The notes: generated by a model from the letters alone, not told the origin. A DNA stretch of 64,000 nucleotides from Hahella chejuensis KCTC 2396 (GCF_000012985.1 NC_007645.1:1902501-1966500), one strand, 5' to 3'. Shown: positions 47,674-59,005, numbered from the stretch's first letter. Translations and numbers: made by a program.

Positions 47674-50070
47674 ATGTCAACGAGTTCGAAAGTTGTCCGT
47701 CTTGACGTTTCAAGGAGTCAGCAAGAGGCTGTCAAGGGTGTGAAGTTACCGGCACTGTTAATCAAGTTACGCGACCGTTGTGGCGAGCACAACCGTAAAC
47801 TCCTGGACAGGTTATTTGAGCAAGTTGACGACTCGTTTTTTGACTTGGCGGACAAGTCCGCGACCAACTCTGAGCAGGCGTTGTTCTTTGACGCCATGCG
47901 TGAAATCCGCCTGAAGAAAGAGCGCATCGCAGCGCTTTTCATGCAGTATTACAACCGCGATTTCCAGTTTCTCGAAGTGCAAAAGCCAGGGATGCTGAAA
48001 GCCAATTTTGATCCTCAAAATCTGACCCTGGTGCAGGAAGACAAGCTGGAAGAGCAGGTCGCCATCGACAACATGGTGAACCGCTTTAAAAGCGAAATCG
48101 GCCGTGACCTTGAGCACCTGACTATTCGTTTGGATTCGTTGCTGTTTGATGTCAGCGTGGAAGAGGAAAACAACCCGCTTGGCCCTCTGCGCATGGTAAC
48201 CAACTTCGTTACCGCCTGCGCAGAGCTGGAATTGGGCATCCGCGCCAAGCTGGTGTTCTTCAAACTATTTGAAAAACACGTGCTGACGCAGAATAAAGCC
48301 GTGTTGGAAGCCGCCAACAAATTCCTGGCTGAGCAGGGCGTAATGCCTGACCTGAGCGCCAGCCGCAGCGTGCGTCGCACCGGCGTTAATTTACCTCACG
48401 CCAGCGGTTCTGTGATCGATCAAAACACGGGCGCTGTGGGCGACTACAATGAAGGCGGATGGGACCCGCAAATCGACCCCCTGCAATACATGCGTCAATT
48501 TTCTGACGCTCAAATGGCGGGTGCGGCGGGGGCGGCGGTAAATTTGCCTGTTGTCCAGCAAACTGCGTTATTAAATTTACTGTCTCGTCTGCAAACCACC
48601 AACAAGGCCCCGGCGACGGCGTTGTCTGATAATGGCCTGATCAACTTCATGGGTTTGATGGAGCGCGCGGTCCTCAGCAAGGAAGGGCAGCCACGGGCTT
48701 CCGTGGGCCGCTTGGACCAGGATGTGATGAATCTGGTCACCATGTTGTTTGAATTCATTTTGGATGATCGCCAATTGCCCGCGGCAATTCGCGCGGTGAT
48801 TGCGCGTTTGCAGATTCCCATTCTGAAAGTGGCGTTGCTGGATCGCACCTTCTTTAATCAGGGCGGCCACTCTGCGCGCAGACTGCTGAATGAAATGGCC
48901 ACAGCATCTATTGGCTGGACTGAAAAAGCGCCAGGCGAACCTGATGCGTTCCTCGCCAAGCTGGAGGAAGTCGTACAGCGTCTGGTGACGGAGTTCGACA
49001 ACGACATCACCATCTTTGACGAAGTGCTGGAAGACTTCATTCGTTTCCGTGAGAGTGATAAGAAGCGCCGCCATCTGTTGGAGCAGCGCACTCGCGACGC
49101 GGAAGTCGGGCGGGCCAAATCCGACGCCGCCAAGAAAGTGGTGCAGGATGTTCTGAACGATATGCTGGCCGGCAAGAATATTCCTGCTCTGGTGATGGAA
49201 GTATTAAAGGAAGGCTGGAGCAATTATATGGTGTTGCTGCAGCTGAAAAGCGGCAGAGAGCATCCCGATTGGTTGCAGGCTCAGTCTGTGGCGGCCCGAC
49301 TGATTCAAGGTTGCGACCCCGATGATACTAGCGGGGAAGCGCCGGAAGTCGCGGCGGTGGAAAAATTGATGGAAGAGCTGCGCGTTGGCCTGCAACAAAC
49401 CGCTTACAAGCCGTTTGAGCTGGATAAAACCCTGCGTCAGCTGCAGAAAGTGTTGTCGGAAACTACACAACAGCGTCTGGCGAAAGAGGTGACGCTGGAT
49501 GACGAAGACATGGTGGAGGTTGAAACGCTGGAGGTGGCGTCCGCGCCTGCTGTTAAGAACGAAGACGCCTATATCCAGGCCGCCATGCGAGTGCTGAAAA
49601 CGCCAGAGCCGCCGGTGGCGATACGCAAAGAGCAGGAGCCGAAGCCGAAGCCTGAGGTCGCGCCTGAGCAGGTTGTGGCGGTCGCGGAAGTTGAGCCGGC
49701 CGAGCCAGTGGCGCAAGCGCCCGCCCGTATTGTCCTGATTGAAGAAGACAATGAAGAGCCGGCGGTGGAAGTAGAAGCGGATGAAGACAGTCTGAAGTTG
49801 GTTGACCGCCTGAAGATTGGCACCTGGGTGGAAATCAACGAAGGCGAAGACAAGAAGTATCGCTGCAAACTGGTGGCGATCATTCAGACGACGGGTAAAT
49901 ACATCTTCGTAAATCGCATGGGCGTCAAAGTGGCGGAGAAAAGCCGTATGGGACTGGCGATCGCCCTGAAGAGCGGAGGTATGGCGCTGCTGGATGACGG
50001 TCTTTTGTTTGACCGCGCGCTGGAATCCGTTATCGGCACTCTGCGCAAGGAAACCCCCAAGAAATCATGA
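47674..50070 (+). CDS. DUF1631 family protein with C-terminal PilZ-like region
   Basis: This 798-residue cytoplasmic protein starts at the ATG at 47674 with GGGAGAAAG upstream. Most of it is the alpha-helical DUF1631 domain, with an LMERAVLSKEGQPRASVGRL middle and a VARLQIPILKVALLDRTFFN segment. A Pro/Glu/Val-rich linker (about 640-705) precedes a C-terminal RLKIGTWVEINEGEDKKYRC domain that resembles PilZ-like beta-barrels. Function is unknown, but a PilZ-like end suggests cyclic-di-GMP input; no classic RxxxR...D/NxSxxG motif is seen. The upstream region has a CRP-like site. Confidence 0.87.
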   Translation: MSTSSKVVRLDVSRSQQEAVKGVKLPALLIKLRDRCGEHNRKLLDRLFEQVDDSFFDLADKSATNSEQALFFDAMREIRLKKERIAALFMQYYNRDFQFLEVQKPGMLKANFDPQNLTLVQEDKLEEQVAIDNMVNRFKSEIGRDLEHLTIRLDSLLFDVSVEEENNPLGPLRMVTNFVTACAELELGIRAKLVFFKLFEKHVLTQNKAVLEAANKFLAEQGVMPDLSASRSVRRTGVNLPHASGSVIDQNTGAVGDYNEGGWDPQIDPLQYMRQFSDAQMAGAAGAAVNLPVVQQTALLNLLSRLQTTNKAPATALSDNGLINFMGLMERAVLSKEGQPRASVGRLDQDVMNLVTMLFEFILDDRQLPAAIRAVIARLQIPILKVALLDRTFFNQGGHSARRLLNEMATASIGWTEKAPGEPDAFLAKLEEVVQRLVTEFDNDITIFDEVLEDFIRFRESDKKRRHLLEQRTRDAEVGRAKSDAAKKVVQDVLNDMLAGKNIPALVMEVLKEGWSNYMVLLQLKSGREHPDWLQAQSVAARLIQGCDPDDTSGEAPEVAAVEKLMEELRVGLQQTAYKPFELDKTLRQLQKVLSETTQQRLAKEVTLDDEDMVEVETLEVASAPAVKNEDAYIQAAMRVLKTPEPPVAIRKEQEPKPKPEVAPEQVVAVAEVEPAEPVAQAPARIVLIEEDNEEPAVEVEADEDSLKLVDRLKIGTWVEINEGEDKKYRCKLVAIIQTTGKYIFVNRMGVKVAEKSRMGLAIALKSGGMALLDDGLLFDRALESVIGTLRKETPKKS

Positions 50071-50247
50071 TCTGCCCGCCGATCCCATTGACGGGGTCGG
50101 TGTCGGCATACAGGTGATGAATTGTCCTCATTGTATTCCCTCTCATACCCGCTCTCCCCAGCCTAATTCTTTCGACAGGCTTGATCCACGCCTAAACTCT
50201 ATCTAAAGTTCTGATTTCGCTGCGCTTCCTTAACTGGGCCAAAACCT

Positions 50248-50820
50248 GTGGAAAATTCTGAATTTACAATAGACGCTCAGGGATGGTTGAGTCTGGCGAA
50301 GCGAATGCCTTCGCCTAATTTCAATCAACGACCGGCAGATGCGGAAATCAGCCTGTTGGTGATTCACAACATCAGTTTGCCTCCCGCTCAGTTTCGTGGT
50401 GAGTACGTTTGTGATTTCTTCCTGAATCGTCTTGACTGCGAGGCCCATCCTTATTTCAGGCAGATCAGTCATTTACAGGTTTCTTCGCATTTGTTCATCC
50501 GTCGCGACGGCGAAGTTATTCAGTTTGTGTCGCTGCATGAAAGGGCGTGGCATGCGGGGCGTTCGTCCTGGCTCGGACGGGATAACTGCAACGACTATTC
50601 CATTGGCGTTGAGCTGGAAGGCGCGGACGATATTCCCTACGAGGCGATCCAGTATCGGCAGCTGGCGCGCATTGCGAAGGCCGTATGCAAGGCCTTTCCC
50701 CTGATAACGGCGGACAGGGTGGTTGGCCACAGCGATATCGCGCCGGACCGTAAAACTGATCCCGGACCTGCGTTTGATTGGCCTAAACTTAGAAAACTGA
50801 TGTTGAACGAAGAAGGATAA
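50248..50820 (+). CDS. ampD: 1,6-anhydro-N-acetylmuramyl-L-alanine amidase AmpD
   Basis: AmpD cleaves the anhydro-muropeptides that enter the cytosol during peptidoglycan recycling, and indirectly limits AmpC beta-lactamase induction. Zinc ligands are His40, His161 and Asp171, and VIHNISLP, VELEGADD and VGHSDIAPDRKTDPGPAFDW are conserved. The start is GTG at 50248. It is co-transcribed with ampE, which begins 4 nt after the stop. Confidence 0.95.
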   Translation: MENSEFTIDAQGWLSLAKRMPSPNFNQRPADAEISLLVIHNISLPPAQFRGEYVCDFFLNRLDCEAHPYFRQISHLQVSSHLFIRRDGEVIQFVSLHERAWHAGRSSWLGRDNCNDYSIGVELEGADDIPYEAIQYRQLARIAKAVCKAFPLITADRVVGHSDIAPDRKTDPGPAFDWPKLRKLMLNEEG

Positions 50821-50824
50821 TCAA

Positions 50825-51706
50825 ATGAAATTTCTGGTTTTGCTGCTGACGTACATCATGCAGAAGAGGCTGAACCTGACTCTGAGCCGGCGGCACGACC
50901 AGTGGGCGAAAAGCTTCCTGACCTTTTTCGAGTTGCGTCTGCCGGTGGTTCGCAACAGTGCGCCTTTCTATCTGCTGATTGCGCTGGCGGCGCCGGCGTT
51001 GGCGCTGTTTATCGTTCTGCGTTTGACCGAGGACGTATTCTTCGGGTTTCTGACTTTGTTTGTGCACATTGTCATGTTGTTTCTCTGTCTGGGGTGCGGG
51101 TTTCTCAAGCAGTCGATTGACATATATCTGCAGCAGTGGCGGGAAGGGCGTTTTCAGTCGGCCTTTCGGACTTTGGAAGAGGCGGAGATTCACATTGACG
51201 ACGCCCAGAATATGAGCCCTGCGCAGCTCCACTACGCCGCTTGCTCCCAGTATCTGTATCAAACCTTTGTACGCTATTTCATGGTGATTTTCTGGTATAT
51301 GGCGATAGGGCCTGTCGGGGCGCTGCTTGCCAGGCTGGCTCACGTCGCTGGGCGCGATCCCTCCGTCTATGTGCCGCAGCAGATGACTACCGTATACAAG
51401 GCGCTGGAATGGATTCCGTCCCGATTGCTGGCGTTGAGCTTTGCGCTGGCGGGCAACTTCGGCGGCGCCATTAAACATTCCGCCAATGACATGATCGATC
51501 CTCATGCTGATGCTTTTACCGTCTTGCGCAAGGCGGCTGGCGGCGCGGTGGAAATTTATCCGCTGGCGGCGCCCAGCGAAAGGGAGGGGCAGGATGTGGC
51601 TCTGGAAGTGAAACAAATGTGCGCGATTAGAGATTTGCTGAATCGCGCCATGATTATCTGGTTTATTCTAATCGCGTTGCTGACGGTGGCGGGACATATG
51701 GGGTAA
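50825..51706 (+). CDS. ampE: AmpE family regulatory membrane protein
   Basis: AmpE is an inner-membrane protein encoded with AmpD; in enterobacteria it affects beta-lactamase regulation. The 293-residue protein has four membrane regions and the family landmarks LNLTLSRRHDQW and YYAACSQYLYQTFVRYF-like segments. It ends convergently with syd, and the two stop codons lie in a short GGGGTAA/TTACCCC inverted repeat. Confidence 0.88.
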   Translation: MKFLVLLLTYIMQKRLNLTLSRRHDQWAKSFLTFFELRLPVVRNSAPFYLLIALAAPALALFIVLRLTEDVFFGFLTLFVHIVMLFLCLGCGFLKQSIDIYLQQWREGRFQSAFRTLEEAEIHIDDAQNMSPAQLHYAACSQYLYQTFVRYFMVIFWYMAIGPVGALLARLAHVAGRDPSVYVPQQMTTVYKALEWIPSRLLALSFALAGNFGGAIKHSANDMIDPHADAFTVLRKAAGGAVEIYPLAAPSEREGQDVALEVKQMCAIRDLLNRAMIIWFILIALLTVAGHMG

Positions 51707-51727
51707 AAGGCCCCGTGCAAGAAGCGC

Positions 51728-52306
51728 TTACCCCGTGTAGGGCGTAAGCGTCGGCTCAAGTTCTCTGAGCAGCTCGCCCAGGCTGGCGGCGAGAGTGCGT
51801 TGCGGCGGCCGGCCGGCTTCTTCCAGGTAGACTTCGCCGGAGTGATTATCCACCGTGACGATACGGTCGTCAGCAGTAAGCCCGATGAAAAAGGTTAGCC
51901 CCTGACGTCGCTTGCTTTTCTGAAAGGCGTGGCCCAATAGGTTTTCACGCAGGGTTTCCATGTCATCTTCATTCCATAGTTGAATCAGACTGATTTCTCC
52001 AAACGGACTTGAGCACCAAAGGCCGTCGCTCCAATAGCTGCCGTAAAACGCAGTGATGGAAGGATGAATGGCGACTTCCAGGCCTTGCTCCAACCCGTCG
52101 AAAAGAGTGAAGTCCATGTGCGGCCTGGGCGTCCAGTAGAAAACGCCGGCTTCTTCATCGACATGCTCCACGCAGGGAGAGTCCAGCATGTAGCGGGTGT
52201 CTTCATTGAGCGGAATGCAGGGACGTTGTCGCGACGAAGAGTGGTGGCGCTCGATAAACGTATTGGTCAGCTCGCTAAGGCGCGCAGTAACTTCATGTTG
52301 GCCCAT
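51728..52306 (-). CDS. syd: SecY-interacting protein Syd
   Basis: Syd binds SecY on the cytosolic face and may proofread or modulate the SecYEG complex. The 192-residue protein shows the family's YWTPRPHMDFTLFDGLEQ, HPSITAFYGSYWSDGL and FFIGLTADDRIVTVDNHSG segments. The ribosome site AGAAAGG lies just before the ATG and is duplicated, with an 18-bp tandem copy farther upstream (52306-52336). Confidence 0.93.
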   Translation of the reverse strand: MGQHEVTARLSELTNTFIERHHSSSRQRPCIPLNEDTRYMLDSPCVEHVDEEAGVFYWTPRPHMDFTLFDGLEQGLEVAIHPSITAFYGSYWSDGLWCSSPFGEISLIQLWNEDDMETLRENLLGHAFQKSKRRQGLTFFIGLTADDRIVTVDNHSGEVYLEEAGRPPQRTLAASLGELLRELEPTLTPYTG

Positions 52307-52336
52307 ATAACCTTTCTATCCACTATAACCTTTCTA
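52306..52336 (-). promoter_or_regulatory. syd: Duplicated ribosome-binding region of syd
   Basis: TATAACCTTTCTA occurs twice, 18 bp apart (52306-52318 and 52324-52336). On the minus strand each copy contains AAAGG; the downstream copy is the syd ribosome site. The duplication may be a simple slippage event. Confidence 0.6.
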
Positions 52337-52537
52337 AAGATGCGTTAATTTACAAAAAGCATGCGAAAGAATGCAGGAGTCGTCAGTATCCTGCAAGTTC
52401 CTCCCAATATTTAAGCTAAACTTTGCAGAAAGGAAGCACTGATAAAAATACGGATAAACCTTAGCGGCGGGCAATGGGCGTCGAAATGCGGCCATTAATA
52501 AGCCCTTCCTTTTAGAAGAGGGCGGAGAGGTGATCGA

Positions 52538-54568
52538 GTGAGGCGGATTCTCTGGCCTGCTATCAGGCTCATGAACCAGTTGAAACTGGTCTACAAATTT
52601 TTGCTGATCAGCATTCTGTTTTTACTTCCGATAATTGCGTTAGGTTACAGTCTGGTCAGTCAGCTCTATGACGACGTCAGGCAAATCGAACATGAAGTCG
52701 AAGGCATGGCGGTCATTAAACAGTCCGCTGAGCTGTTAAAGTTGGCGCAACAGTATCGGGACTATCGCAGCGTGGCGAAGCTGCGGCAAGCGCCTGAACT
52801 GGAGCGGCGCACGATGGAAATCCGTTCCTCTATCGATAACGTTTTGGCGAACTTGGACGCTGCGGAGTTAAACTTCGACGTCAATCATGACTTGCGCAAG
52901 CAACTGGATGAACTCACTGTCTCCTGGCGCAGCCTGATTCAGGGGGATGAAAACCAGATGTCGCTTGATCCGCAGATTACCTACTTCAGTTCCTTTGTCA
53001 GCAAAGTCGAAAGCTTTCTCAGCAGCGCAACGCAGGTTTCCGGCGTGGCGCAGGACTTGTCGCGCGAAGTACAGTTTTTAATGAAATTGTCAGACGGACA
53101 GATCATTCGCGCCAGCAATGTGATGGCGCGCGCTCGCGCCAGCGGCGTCTACGCGGCGCTGGAAGGGCAGGTGGGATTTGACGTGGGAGATGTGCTGAAC
53201 AAAATTTTCGACAACTTGACCGCCCTCGGCGACAGCTTTTCCAATCAGTTGGAAGTCACGCTTAACGCCAGTCCGATAATCCGCGATAGGTTGGGAGCGG
53301 AGGCGCAAAGCATTGGTAATGTCATCATTGAGACACGAGATTATCTGGATCAAAACATCGTCACGCCCGTGGCGCCTGAAATTGAGTGGCCCGTGTTCGA
53401 CAAGGCGCTGACTGCGAACATTGGTGCGCTGTTGCAATTCAACGACCATATTTACAATCTGACGGAAACCATTCTGGATCAGCGTTTACAGGAGCGCGAG
53501 ACCGCCATGCTGGGGATTTTTCTGATGCAGGGCGTTCTGTTACTGATCATCGTCTACTTGTACATGGGCTTCTTTGTGTCGGTGAAATCCACCATTGAGC
53601 GTTTTTCCGTCGGCGCCAGAAAAGTATCCGACGGAGATCTGACTGCGCGTTTAGAGCTGGATAACCGGGATGAAATGGGCGATCTGACTCGCGCTTTCAA
53701 TCACATGACAGAGAAAGTGCACACCCTTATGACCAACTTGGTGGCGACGGCGGGCAGCGTTGACCAGCAGGCGCGCCGGGTCAATGCGGTGGCGGTGTCG
53801 AGCAGCGAAGCCTCTGAAAAACAGATGCAGGAAACCCGGCAGATTTCTGAATCGATGCATCAGATGGTGGGCACGGTTGCAGAGGTGGCGGGCAGTGCGC
53901 AGAGTGTTGAAGACGCGGCCCATCAGGCGGACACTGAGGCGTCCAAAGGTAAGCAGGTGGTGGATGCGACATTGCAGACGATCAGTCGCTTATCAGGGGA
54001 GATTGCCGACTCAGTCGAAACCATCAACCGTGTAGCGCGGGACTCCCAGAATATTTCTCAGGTGCTGGTGGAAATCAAGGCGATTGCGGAGCAAACCAAC
54101 CTGCTCGCTTTGAACGCAGCGATTGAGGCGGCTCGGGCTGGTGAGCAGGGACGCGGCTTCGCCGTGGTGGCGGACGAAGTGCGGACTTTGTCTCAGCGTA
54201 CTCAGAAGTCCACGGAAGAAATCGAAACCATGATTTCGCAGTTGCAGACCGGCGTTAAGGAGGCGGTGAATGCGATGCAAAGCAGTCGCTCAGTGACGGA
54301 CGCCACGGTGGCGCAATCCCAGGACGTGGCTGCGGCCCTGGATCATATCGTGGCGGCCATCGCCAGCATTGTGGATATGAGTCATCAGATTTCCCAGGCT
54401 GCGGAAGAGCAGGCCGCCGTGGCCAAGACCATTGATGAAAATGTCGGCCATATCACTGGGCTGGGGCGGGAGACCGCGGAGAACGCCAAGGAAACCTTGG
54501 CGTCAAGTCGTGAGCTGTCCGCGCTTACAGGAGCTCTTCACGATCTCCTGGGTGGGTTCAAAATATAG
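52538..54568 (+). CDS. Methyl-accepting chemotaxis protein
   Basis: This transmembrane chemoreceptor has 676 residues. One membrane helix lies near residues 17-37, followed by a large periplasmic ligand-binding domain (about 40-320), a second helix (about 322-345) and a HAMP domain (about 345-400). The cytosolic signalling domain follows, with the conserved hairpin tip [20 protein letters not shown] and [17 protein letters not shown]. No C-terminal CheR/CheB-binding pentapeptide is seen. The start is GTG at 52538, or the ATG at 52571. The ligand is unknown. Confidence 0.93.
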   Translation: MRRILWPAIRLMNQLKLVYKFLLISILFLLPIIALGYSLVSQLYDDVRQIEHEVEGMAVIKQSAELLKLAQQYRDYRSVAKLRQAPELERRTMEIRSSIDNVLANLDAAELNFDVNHDLRKQLDELTVSWRSLIQGDENQMSLDPQITYFSSFVSKVESFLSSATQVSGVAQDLSREVQFLMKLSDGQIIRASNVMARARASGVYAALEGQVGFDVGDVLNKIFDNLTALGDSFSNQLEVTLNASPIIRDRLGAEAQSIGNVIIETRDYLDQNIVTPVAPEIEWPVFDKALTANIGALLQFNDHIYNLTETILDQRLQERETAMLGIFLMQGVLLLIIVYLYMGFFVSVKSTIERFSVGARKVSDGDLTARLELDNRDEMGDLTRAFNHMTEKVHTLMTNLVATAGSVDQQARRVNAVAVSSSEASEKQMQETRQISESMHQMVGTVAEVAGSAQSVEDAAHQADTEASKGKQVVDATLQTISRLSGEIADSVETINRVARDSQNISQVLVEIKAIAEQTNLLALNAAIEAARAGEQGRGFAVVADEVRTLSQRTQKSTEEIETMISQLQTGVKEAVNAMQSSRSVTDATVAQSQDVAAALDHIVAAIASIVDMSHQISQAAEEQAAVAKTIDENVGHITGLGRETAENAKETLASSRELSALTGALHDLLGGFKI

Positions 54569-54572
54569 TGCG

Positions 54573-55130
54573 CTATGCTTCCCACTTGGTTTGGACCCAC
54601 AATATTTCTTCGCCGCCGTTGCGTCGAGCCAGTGCCCGCGCAGCGACGAAGAGGTAGTCAGAGAGGCGGTTCAGGTAGCCTTGCAGGCAAGGGTTTAGCT
54701 GTTCTTGCTGCGCCAGGCTGACTACGGTGCGTTCCGCGCGGCGACAGATGCTGCGCGCCATATGGCAGTGACTGGCGGCGCGGTCGCCTCCCGGCAGGAT
54801 GAAATTCTTCAGAGGCGGCAATTCCTCATTTATCTGATCCAGCCATTCCTCCAGCCGTGAAATGTGTTTATCGATGATAATGATGTGGCCGGGGATGGAC
54901 AGCTCGCCGCCCAGGTCAAACAAGTCATTCTGAATGCTTTGTAATTGGGCGTGAAGCGGATCGTCCTGCGTCAGTTCGCAGATGACCACTCCCAGTACAC
55001 TGTTAGTTTCGTCGACGGCGCCCATCGCCTCCACCCGCAGCGCATTCTTGGCGATGCGTTCGCCGTTACCCAGTCCGGTCGTGCCTTTATCCCCTGTGCG
55101 AGTGTAAATCTTGGAAAGTCTGTGGCCCAT
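54573..55130 (-). CDS. Cob(I)alamin adenosyltransferase, PduO/MMAB type
   Basis: This enzyme transfers the adenosyl group of ATP to cobalamin, forming adenosylcobalamin. The N-terminal ATP-binding motif is TRTGDKGTTGLGNGERI, and the conserved ARSICRRAERTVVSL helix and a DYLFVAARALARR motif follow. The start is placed at the ATG at 55130 with AGGGGGAT upstream, giving 185 residues. It ends four bases from the chemoreceptor gene, convergently. Confidence 0.9.
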   Translation of the reverse strand: MGHRLSKIYTRTGDKGTTGLGNGERIAKNALRVEAMGAVDETNSVLGVVICELTQDDPLHAQLQSIQNDLFDLGGELSIPGHIIIIDKHISRLEEWLDQINEELPPLKNFILPGGDRAASHCHMARSICRRAERTVVSLAQQEQLNPCLQGYLNRLSDYLFVAARALARRNGGEEILWVQTKWEA

Positions 55131-55159
55131 ATATCCCCCTTGGATGAAATTACTGTGGT

Positions 55160-56098
55160 CTATGCACTCTGCCCTGAGTGATCGCTCAGAGCGTGAACGC
55201 CTGCGGTCAGCTCGCTGTTGACGGGGTGAGGCTGTCCGTGTGCGTCCGCATAATCGCAAATGAATCCGTTGATGGCGTTGATTTCCGTCTGTCTGCCGGC
55301 GCGAACGTCCTGCAGCATGGATGAGATATTATTCGCAGTGCCCTGGGCGACTGCGACGATTCGCGCTTTAACGTTGGCGGCGGGCTCGCCATATCCCGCC
55401 ACGAATAGCATTGCCGACAGCTCCTCGCATAACGCGTCGATACGTTGCTGGAAATAAGCATGTTCAAGAATGTCGCCATTGCGGCAATTCAAAATGACGG
55501 TAAATGGGTTAACGCCGCAATTGACGCTTAGCTTGCGCCAAAGCTGCGCGCGAATATCCTTTGTCGTTTCGCTGCTAAACCCGGCTTCTCGTAACAGATC
55601 GACCAGGCGCTGAGCCTCTTGAAAAGGGGCGTTGGCGGAGAGGGGACCAACCCAGGTCTGGCCATGGCCAGCGTGGACAATACGCCCATCTTCCGGCCGA
55701 TTCGCGCCTTCTGTGGTGGAGGCGGCGTAAACCGCCATGTCGGCGTACTCCTGTGCGATCTGCATCTGGCTGCCCATGCCGTTTTGCCACAGCAGAATAC
55801 GACTTGCCGGAGTGAGGCGATGTCTGATCGAGTCCAGGGCGTTGAGAGCGGAGTAACTCTTGGTGGTGAGGAAAAGAGTGGATATCGGCTCGGCCGCGTC
55901 AGCCGTCTCCCAGTCAAACCGCCATGACTGGCGCTCCCCGGCTAGGTCCAGGGTTAGAGGAAGGCGTTTGTCATCAGTGTTGGATTGAGGGTAGGGAGGG
56001 CTGCGCAGAATCATGCGCACATCGACAAATGGGGAGAGCCGGCAGGCCAGTAGGCCTCCCAGCGATCCATTCCCCAGTATATGTATCCGGTGTCGCAT
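55160..56098 (-). CDS. panE: 2-dehydropantoate 2-reductase
   Basis: PanE reduces ketopantoate to pantoate with NADPH, in pantothenate and coenzyme A synthesis. The dinucleotide-binding motif ILGNGSLGGLLA (residues 7-18) is at the N-terminus. The catalytic Lys is in LWRKLSVNCGVNPFTV, and the C-terminal domain includes SSMLQDVRAGRQTEINAING. The length of 312 residues is normal. It lies between valS and the adenosyltransferase gene on the same strand. Confidence 0.93.
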   Translation of the reverse strand: MRHRIHILGNGSLGGLLACRLSPFVDVRMILRSPPYPQSNTDDKRLPLTLDLAGERQSWRFDWETADAAEPISTLFLTTKSYSALNALDSIRHRLTPASRILLWQNGMGSQMQIAQEYADMAVYAASTTEGANRPEDGRIVHAGHGQTWVGPLSANAPFQEAQRLVDLLREAGFSSETTKDIRAQLWRKLSVNCGVNPFTVILNCRNGDILEHAYFQQRIDALCEELSAMLFVAGYGEPAANVKARIVAVAQGTANNISSMLQDVRAGRQTEINAINGFICDYADAHGQPHPVNSELTAGVHALSDHSGQSA

Positions 56099-56146
56099 AC
56101 CGGTATGTCCTTGGTGAGTCAGTCGCCGCCTTTTGATCTGCGAGAG

Positions 56147-59005
56147 TTAAATCGACTCAATGCGGGAGACTTGCTCACGCAATTGAGTCAGCGCAGTTTC
56201 TACTTCCGCCAATTTCTCTTTCTCTTTCGCTACAACGGCTTCTGGCGCCTTGCTGACAAAGCTTTCGTTGCCCAGCTTGCCTTGCAGTCGCTGCTGTTCT
56301 TTCAGAAGCTTGTCGATTTCCTTGCCCAGGCGAGCCAGCTCGGCTTCTTTGTCGATCAAGCCCGCCATGGGCACCAGCACCTGCATGGCTCCAACCAGTT
56401 GTGTAGCGGACATGGGCGCTTCTTCGTCCGCCGCCAGCCAGCGAATGGATTCCAGCTTGGCCAGTTTCATCAGAAACGACTGATTGGCCTGCAGGCGCGC
56501 TCTGTCGCTGTCGTCGCCTTGCGCAAGAATGACGTTGATGGCTTTGGCGGGAGAGATGTCCATCTCGCCGCGAATATTACGCACGGCCAGAATGGCGCCT
56601 TTCAGCCATTCGATAGAGGCGGCCGCTTCCTGGTCTATACGGGAGGCGTCCGCTACCGGGTACGGCTGCTGCATAATGGTGGGGCCGGATTTGCCGGCGA
56701 GCTCTTTCACCTTCTGCCAGATTTCTTCAGTGATGTAAGGCATGAACGGATGCGCCATGCGCAGCGCGGTTTCCAGAACGCGGACCAGTGTGCGACGAGT
56801 GCCGCGCTTGAGTTCGGCGGAAGCGGCGTCGTCCCACAGCACCGGCTTGGACAGCTCCAGGTACCAGTCGCAGTATTCGTTCCAGATAAACTCGTAAATA
56901 GCTTGGGAGGCCTGGTCGAAGCGGAAGGCGGCGACCGCTTTCTCCACTTGCTGCTCCGTTTCCTGCAGGCGGGAGATGATCCAGCGCTCCGCCAGACCCA
57001 ACTCGTAACTTTCGTTATTCTGACCGCAATCCTGACCTTCGGTATTCATCAGCACGTAGCGCGCTGCGTTCCAGATCTTGTTGCAGAAATTACGGTAGCC
57101 CTCGATACGGCCTACGTCGAATTTAATGTCGCGACCCGTCGACGCCAGGGAGCAGAAGGTAAAGCGCAGGGCGTCGGTGCCGTAAGAGGCGATGCCCTCG
57201 CCGAATTCGCTGCGAGTGGCTTTCTCGATTTTGGGGGCGTCCTGAGGGCGCATCAAACCAGTGGTGCGTTTAGTCACCAATGACTCCAGCTCAATGCCGT
57301 CAATCAGGTCGATGGGGTCAAGCACGTTGCCTTTGGACTTGGACATTTTGGCGCCTTGGGAATCCCGCACCAAACCGTGTACGTAAACGGTCTTGAAGGG
57401 AACCTGAGACTTGCCGTCCTCGTCTTTGATGAAGTGCATGGTCATCATGATCATGCGCGCCACCCAGAAGAAAATAATGTCGAAACCGGTCACCAGCACA
57501 GAAGTGGGGTGATAGGTTTGCAGCTCGCGGGTATTCTCCGGCCAGCCCAACGTGCCGAACGTCCACAGCGCGGAGGAAAACCAAGTGTCCAGAACGTCTT
57601 CGTCCTGACGCAACGCGACGCTGGCGTCGATGCTGTATTTGCTGCGCACTTCCTCTTCATTGCGGGCGACGTATACATTGCCCTGGTCGTCATACCAGGC
57701 GGGAATGCGATGGCCCCACCACAACTGACGGGAAATACACCAATCCTGCAGGTCGCGCATCCAGGCGAAATACATGTTTTCGTACTGTTTTGGCACGAAC
57801 TGAATATTGCCGTCTTCAACAGCTTTGATGGCGGGCTCCGCCAGGGCCTTCACCGCCACGAACCACTGATCGGTCAGGTAAGGTTCGATCACGACGCCGG
57901 AACGGTCGCCGCGAGGCGCTTTCAGAGCATGGTCTTTGATTTCTTCCAGGTAACCCTGCGCGTCGAAGTCGGCGACGATCTTCTTGCGCGCTTCGTAGCG
58001 GTCCAAACCGGGATAGCCGGCAGGGATCGCCGCTTGCATTTCCAGATTGGCCGTGCCGTCGCTGTTCACCACTTCGCCTTCTTCGCGGATGCTGGCGTCG
58101 ATGGTGAATACGTTGATCATCGGCAATTGATTGCGCTTGCCCACTTCGTAGTCGTTGAAATCGTGAGCAGGCGTGATTTTTACACAGCCGGTGCCGAATT
58201 CCATGTCCACATAACTGTCAGCGATAATCGGGATTTCGCGGTTAACTACCGGTAGAATTACGGACTTGCCGACCAGGTCGCGGTAACGATCGTCTTCAGG
58301 GTTAACGGCTACGGCGGTGTCGCCCAGCATGGTTTCAGGACGCGTCGTTGCGACAACCAGATAGTCTTTGCCGTCTGCGGTTTTTACGCCGTTGGCCAAG
58401 GGATAGCGGAAGTGCCACAGCTTGCCTTTCTCATCTTCGGAGATAACTTCAAGGTCGGAAATGGCTGTGTGCAATTTCGGGTCCCAGTTAACCAGACGCT
58501 TGCCGCGGTAAATAAGCTTGTCGTCATGCAAGCGCACGAATACTTCCTGCACCGCTTTGTAGAAGCCTTCGTCCATGGTGAAGCGTTCGCGGGACCAGTC
58601 CACGGAAGCGCCCATGCGACGCAACTGTCGTGTAATCGTGCCGCCAGATTCTGCTTTCCACTCCCAGACTTTCTTAAGAAAGGCTTCTCGGCCCAGATCA
58701 TGGCGGGTCTTATCTTCTTCCGCCGCCAGTTTACGCTCGACCACCATTTGAGTGGCGATGCCAGCGTGGTCTGTTCCAACCTGCCACAAGGTGTCGCGGC
58801 CCTGCATACGATAATAGCGAGTCAGGGCGTCCATGATGGTGTCCTGGAAAGCATGCCCCATGTGCAGACTGCCGGTGACATTGGGCGGAGGGATCATGAT
58901 GCTGAAGGGCTCGCCCTGCTGGCTGGGTTTGAAGAAGCCTTGTTCTTCCCAAAAGGCGTACCACTGACTTTCAATCTGGCCGGGTTGGTAGGTTTTTTCC
59001 ATCAT
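56147..59005 (-). CDS. valS: Valyl-tRNA synthetase
   Basis: ValS charges tRNA-Val and edits mischarged Thr. The class I motifs are HMGHAFQD near residue 50 and [12 protein letters not shown]. The editing domain, the Trp-rich [17 protein letters not shown] segment and the C-terminal coiled-coil arm ([20 protein letters not shown]) are all present. The 952 residues are full length. It is followed by a small hypothetical gene and preceded by panE. Confidence 0.97.
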   Translation of the reverse strand: MMEKTYQPGQIESQWYAFWEEQGFFKPSQQGEPFSIMIPPPNVTGSLHMGHAFQDTIMDALTRYYRMQGRDTLWQVGTDHAGIATQMVVERKLAAEEDKTRHDLGREAFLKKVWEWKAESGGTITRQLRRMGASVDWSRERFTMDEGFYKAVQEVFVRLHDDKLIYRGKRLVNWDPKLHTAISDLEVISEDEKGKLWHFRYPLANGVKTADGKDYLVVATTRPETMLGDTAVAVNPEDDRYRDLVGKSVILPVVNREIPIIADSYVDMEFGTGCVKITPAHDFNDYEVGKRNQLPMINVFTIDASIREEGEVVNSDGTANLEMQAAIPAGYPGLDRYEARKKIVADFDAQGYLEEIKDHALKAPRGDRSGVVIEPYLTDQWFVAVKALAEPAIKAVEDGNIQFVPKQYENMYFAWMRDLQDWCISRQLWWGHRIPAWYDDQGNVYVARNEEEVRSKYSIDASVALRQDEDVLDTWFSSALWTFGTLGWPENTRELQTYHPTSVLVTGFDIIFFWVARMIMMTMHFIKDEDGKSQVPFKTVYVHGLVRDSQGAKMSKSKGNVLDPIDLIDGIELESLVTKRTTGLMRPQDAPKIEKATRSEFGEGIASYGTDALRFTFCSLASTGRDIKFDVGRIEGYRNFCNKIWNAARYVLMNTEGQDCGQNNESYELGLAERWIISRLQETEQQVEKAVAAFRFDQASQAIYEFIWNEYCDWYLELSKPVLWDDAASAELKRGTRRTLVRVLETALRMAHPFMPYITEEIWQKVKELAGKSGPTIMQQPYPVADASRIDQEAAASIEWLKGAILAVRNIRGEMDISPAKAINVILAQGDDSDRARLQANQSFLMKLAKLESIRWLAADEEAPMSATQLVGAMQVLVPMAGLIDKEAELARLGKEIDKLLKEQQRLQGKLGNESFVSKAPEAVVAKEKEKLAEVETALTQLREQVSRIESI

